A stretch of 64,000 nt of DNA from positions 496,001-560,000 of the forward strand of contig NZ_PITQ01000002.1 of the NCBI RefSeq assembly GCF_002834385.1, read 5' to 3'. Position 1 is the stretch's first letter. The number at the start of each line of letters is the position of its first letter. This DNA is from Rahnella sp. AA. Lineage in GTDB: Bacteria > Pseudomonadota > Gammaproteobacteria > Enterobacterales > Enterobacteriaceae. The notes beneath the pieces are model-generated. The model was not told the DNA's origin and did not search any database. It saw only the letters and a list, made by a program, of their open reading frames with translations. The position numbers were made by a program, and so were the translations under genes. Of the stretch, positions 61,739-64,000 are shown one piece after another.

Positions 61739-61774
61739 AGGTGATCCCCTGCCCGGTGATAATGCAATTATTGT

Positions 61775-61790
61775 TTGAAGAGTACTTCAA
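61775..61790 (-). promoter_or_regulatory. Inverted repeat upstream of the eut operon, candidate operator
   Basis: TTGAAG-AGTA-CTTCAA is a perfect 6-bp inverted repeat 37 bp upstream of the permease start. No regulator gene is adjacent on this strand. The identity of its protein is unknown. Confidence 0.4.
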
Positions 61791-61986
61791 CAGCCCTGCC
61801 CGCTGGGGTTGTTGCAAAGGCTGTACCACTTAAGAAATGCTGAGCCAGCGCGGCCTGTAGCCAGGCCGATGGCCTTTTTGCTTCATTTTGGCGCGTACAA
61901 AGAAAGGCGATTGCCCGAAACGGTGCGTGGGGAAAATGTCATCCACACGCGCTACAATTTGGCATCAGATAAAAAGGAGGTCGTTC

Positions 61987-62544
61987 GTGAAGGAAAAAGA
62001 ACAGCAAATTATTACCTGGCTCCGGGAAGAGCCGATGCATTTACAGGCGCTGGAGCAGGCGCGTGAACTGGCGCTGAACGATGCGTGGCTGGCGGCAGGG
62101 TTTGTCCGCAATCTGGTCTGGGACCGGCTGCACGGTTATGCTCGGGCGACACCGGTCAATGACATCGACCTGGTGTATTTCAATCCTGAAGACTGCACAG
62201 CACAGAACGACGAACGTTTGGAACAACGTCTGAGAGCGCGCTCGCCAGATTTGCCCTGGTCTGTGAAAAACCAGGCCCGCATGCATGAACGTCACGGCCA
62301 CAGGCCCTATACATCCAGTGCGCAAGCCATGAGCTACTGGGTGGAAGTGGAAACGGCCATCGGCGCAAGAATGAACGCTGACGGGCAGATCGAACTGAAT
62401 GCACCGCTGGGGCTGGATGCGCTTTTCTCCTTCAGTATCACACCGAATCCGCGCCATGCGATCCCTGCGGTTTTCGCGCAGCGGGTACGCGACAAAGGCT
62501 GGCTGACACTGTGGCCCAAACTGGAAGTGCAAGAAATCCGTTAA
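61987..62544 (+). CDS. Nucleotidyltransferase-fold protein (NTP_transf_6-like)
   Basis: The GTG start at 61987 follows AAAAGGAGG, a near-perfect ribosome site, and gives 185 residues. An upstream in-frame ATG at 61888 lacks such a site. The segment AAGFVRNLVWDRLHGY followed by VNDIDLVYFN contains the DxD pair of the nucleotidyltransferase superfamily. The C-terminal part has a conserved VFAQRVRDKGWLTLWP-like helix. Family members are often poorly characterised; a role in tRNA or small-molecule nucleotidyl transfer is possible. It stands alone between the eut operon and the flxA-like gene. Confidence 0.78.
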   Translation: MKEKEQQIITWLREEPMHLQALEQARELALNDAWLAAGFVRNLVWDRLHGYARATPVNDIDLVYFNPEDCTAQNDERLEQRLRARSPDLPWSVKNQARMHERHGHRPYTSSAQAMSYWVEVETAIGARMNADGQIELNAPLGLDALFSFSITPNPRHAIPAVFAQRVRDKGWLTLWPKLEVQEIR

Positions 62545-62569
62545 CACTGTAAGGAATATGAAAAACCAA

Positions 62570-62596
62570 TAAAGCCGGGCTGATAGCTGCCGATAC
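62570..62596 (+). promoter_or_regulatory. Sigma-28 (FliA) promoter of the flxA-like gene
   Basis: TAAA (62570-62573), 15 bases, then GCCGATAC (62589-62596) matches the flagellar consensus TAAA-N15-GCCGATAA. It is 51 bp upstream of the ATG at 62647, with no other promoter element visible. Confidence 0.78.
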
Positions 62597-62646
62597 CTGT
62601 TAAGCATTCTTACGTGCAAAAATTGATGATAACTAAGTGAGGTATT

Positions 62647-62985
62647 ATGACGACTATCAGCGCTACCAGCAGTTCGGTGAGCTCAGCGTCCACCAGTGAC
62701 GCCAGCAGCTCCAGCCAGATTGCTCAGTTAACTAAACAGATTGCAAAGCTGACTGAACAGGTCAAAAGCCTGAGCAGCTCCGGCGGCAGTTCTTCTGACG
62801 TCCAGCAACAACAGGAACTTCTGCAACAGCAAATCGAATTGCTGCAACAGCAAATTCAGCAAATCGAACAGCAGCAAGCCCAGAAAGCGCTTCAACAACA
62901 GCAACAACAACAGGCTGCCGCTGAAGTGAAGAAAGAAGGTGTCAACAAACCATCTGATACGAACTCTATTGATATTTACGTGTAA
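62647..62985 (+). CDS. FlxA-like protein with a Gln-rich coiled coil
   Basis: The 112-residue protein is Ser/Thr-rich at the N terminus (1-24), followed by a heptad-patterned IAQLTKQIAKLTEQVKSL and a Gln-rich coiled coil (residues about 52-95) with many QQ pairs. This layout is like E. coli FlxA, a FliA-controlled protein of unknown function. The upstream sigma-28 promoter supports the flagellar regulon. GTGAGGTATT precedes the ATG. No signal peptide or membrane helix is seen. Confidence 0.8.
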   Translation: MTTISATSSSVSSASTSDASSSSQIAQLTKQIAKLTEQVKSLSSSGGSSSDVQQQQELLQQQIELLQQQIQQIEQQQAQKALQQQQQQQAAAEVKKEGVNKPSDTNSIDIYV

Positions 62986-63018
62986 TCGCAGTGACTGTCT
63001 GAAACAGCCAGCAAGGGA

Positions 63019-63945
63019 TCAGGCCCCAAACATTCCCTGCTGGCTGCGTTTTTCCTTCAGTAAGATAGCCTGCTCTTTAACTACCTGCCAGATCGCCTGA
63101 GCGGCGGGCGATAACGACCGGTTTTTGCGCTTGACTAACATCAGTACACGGTTGATTTCAGGCACTAATATCTTGATCACCAACGGGCTACCCTCCGGCA
63201 TTGGCAGCGCCAGTGCGGGTAAAACGCTGATCCCAATTCCCGCTTCCACCATCGGAAATAACGTCGCCGGATGACCGATTTCCTGCGCTATCTCCGCTTT
63301 CACTTTCTGTGATTTCAGCGCCCCGTCGATCAACACACGGCTGCCCGACGCGTAATCTTGCAGCACCAGTTTACTGCCGTTCAGTGCCTGCCATTCCACG
63401 ACGGGTAGCCCGGCAAACGGATGGTCCTCCCGACACAGCAATAAAAAAGGCTCGTGCAGAATCGGCTCACAATCGAGATCGGTACTTTCACCTGGGTCGA
63501 TGACAATGCCAAAATCCACTTCCGCATTTCTCACGCTACTCAGCACCAGTTGTTGCGCCTGATCACGCAACAATACGCGAATATCCGGGTACTGCTGCTC
63601 GCCGCGGGCAATACATTGCGGCATGAGCTGGGCAGAGATTGTCTGGCTGGAGGCAATCCGCACACGGCCATTATGCTGGGTGCCAAAACTGCGGGTATCC
63701 AGCAGCATGGCATGCAGTTCATCGAGCAAGGGTTCCACGCGATTTGCCAGACGCATCCCGGCGTCGGTCAGCACAACTTCCCGCGTAGTGCGGTCCAGTA
63801 AACGCACGCCCATTTCAGCTTCCAGCTCTTTCATGCTGTGGCTGATAGCCGACTGGCTCAACCCAATCGCCTCGCCCGCACGACTAAAACTGCCGTAACG
63901 TGAAATCGCCACAAATACACGAAGTTGCCTGAGAGAATAATTCAT
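63019..63945 (-). CDS. yfeR: YfeR, LysR-family regulator
   Basis: The 308-residue protein begins [20 protein letters not shown] and follows the E. coli YfeR sequence as I remember it, with [22 protein letters not shown] in the helix-turn-helix and [33 protein letters not shown] in the effector domain. In E. coli yfeR lies near gltX, supporting this call. A convergent flxA-like gene lies before it. The regulated genes are outside the window, and its ligand is unknown. Confidence 0.78.
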   Translation of the reverse strand: MNYSLRQLRVFVAISRYGSFSRAGEAIGLSQSAISHSMKELEAEMGVRLLDRTTREVVLTDAGMRLANRVEPLLDELHAMLLDTRSFGTQHNGRVRIASSQTISAQLMPQCIARGEQQYPDIRVLLRDQAQQLVLSSVRNAEVDFGIVIDPGESTDLDCEPILHEPFLLLCREDHPFAGLPVVEWQALNGSKLVLQDYASGSRVLIDGALKSQKVKAEIAQEIGHPATLFPMVEAGIGISVLPALALPMPEGSPLVIKILVPEINRVLMLVKRKNRSLSPAAQAIWQVVKEQAILLKEKRSQQGMFGA

Positions 63946-64000
63946 GAATTTTCTGCATTAATGGATTAAATAAATCAATTTTTTAATTGTATCGCAAACG

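Overview
The window looks like the chromosome of a facultatively anaerobic enterobacterium (order Enterobacterales). Gene content and local order match E. coli blocks: alaC-ypdA-ypdB, glk-yfeO, ypeC-mntH-nupC, tRNA-Ala x2, and gltX-tRNA-Val x3-tRNA-Lys-yfeR. The blocks are separated by genes E. coli places elsewhere or lacks (complete formate hydrogenlyase island, curli operons, ipdC, short eut operon). Moderate GC, ipdC, and the mix of hyc and csg loci suggest a plant- or water-associated member such as Rahnella or a relative; that assignment is inference. There is no insertion sequence, prophage, integrase or CRISPR array.

Layout. 1-2725: 3' end of a sugar-acid catabolic operon (IlvD/Edd dehydratase, DHDPS-family aldolase, SDR dehydrogenase). 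2726-3576: gene-free, hairpin-rich repeat region. 3577-8046: yghU, a dienelactone hydrolase, a small holE, and an LrhA-like LysR regulator divergent from a CMD/tautomerase/DUF4865 operon. 8108-28839: a 20.7-kb formate hydrogenlyase (FHL) island: hypABCDE-fhlA on the minus strand, and hycABCDEFGHI then hydN-fdhF-hypF-nickel transporter on the plus strand. 28852-33521: curli loci csgBAC and csgDEFG. 33587-43000: mixed housekeeping genes, alaC and the YpdAB pyruvate-sensing two-component system. 43035-54332: glk, yfeO, a racemase, an AceI-type efflux pump, a LysR regulator, ipdC, an aldo-keto reductase, ypeC-like, mntH and nupC. 54470-58016: two tRNA-Ala, an FNT-family channel, gltX, three tRNA-Val and one tRNA-Lys. 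58104-63945: eutC-eutB-permease, a nucleotidyltransferase-fold protein, an flxA-like gene with a sigma-28 promoter, and yfeR.

How the genes work together. The FHL island holds the formate-sensing activator (FhlA), the membrane hydrogenase-3 complex (HycBCDEFG), its repressor (HycA), its protease (HycI), all six Hyp maturases, the formate dehydrogenase (FdhF), HydN, and a nickel importer. Three sigma-54 type promoters and repeated TGACGAAAT/TGTCG elements are consistent with FhlA control of all three transcripts. FdhF carries cysteine (TGT, codon 140) where the E. coli enzyme has selenocysteine, so this FHL should not need selenium. The FNT channel at 55047 could move formate across the membrane but lies 26 kb away.

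The most unusual features are the Cys-type FdhF inside a hydrogenase-3 FHL locus, the palindromic operators shared by its promoters, a 12-bp tandem repeat encoding a His-rich metal tail in HypB, the hairpin array at 3329-3457, and the small uncharacterised enzyme operon at 6740-8046. I saw no clearly new defence or mobile system.
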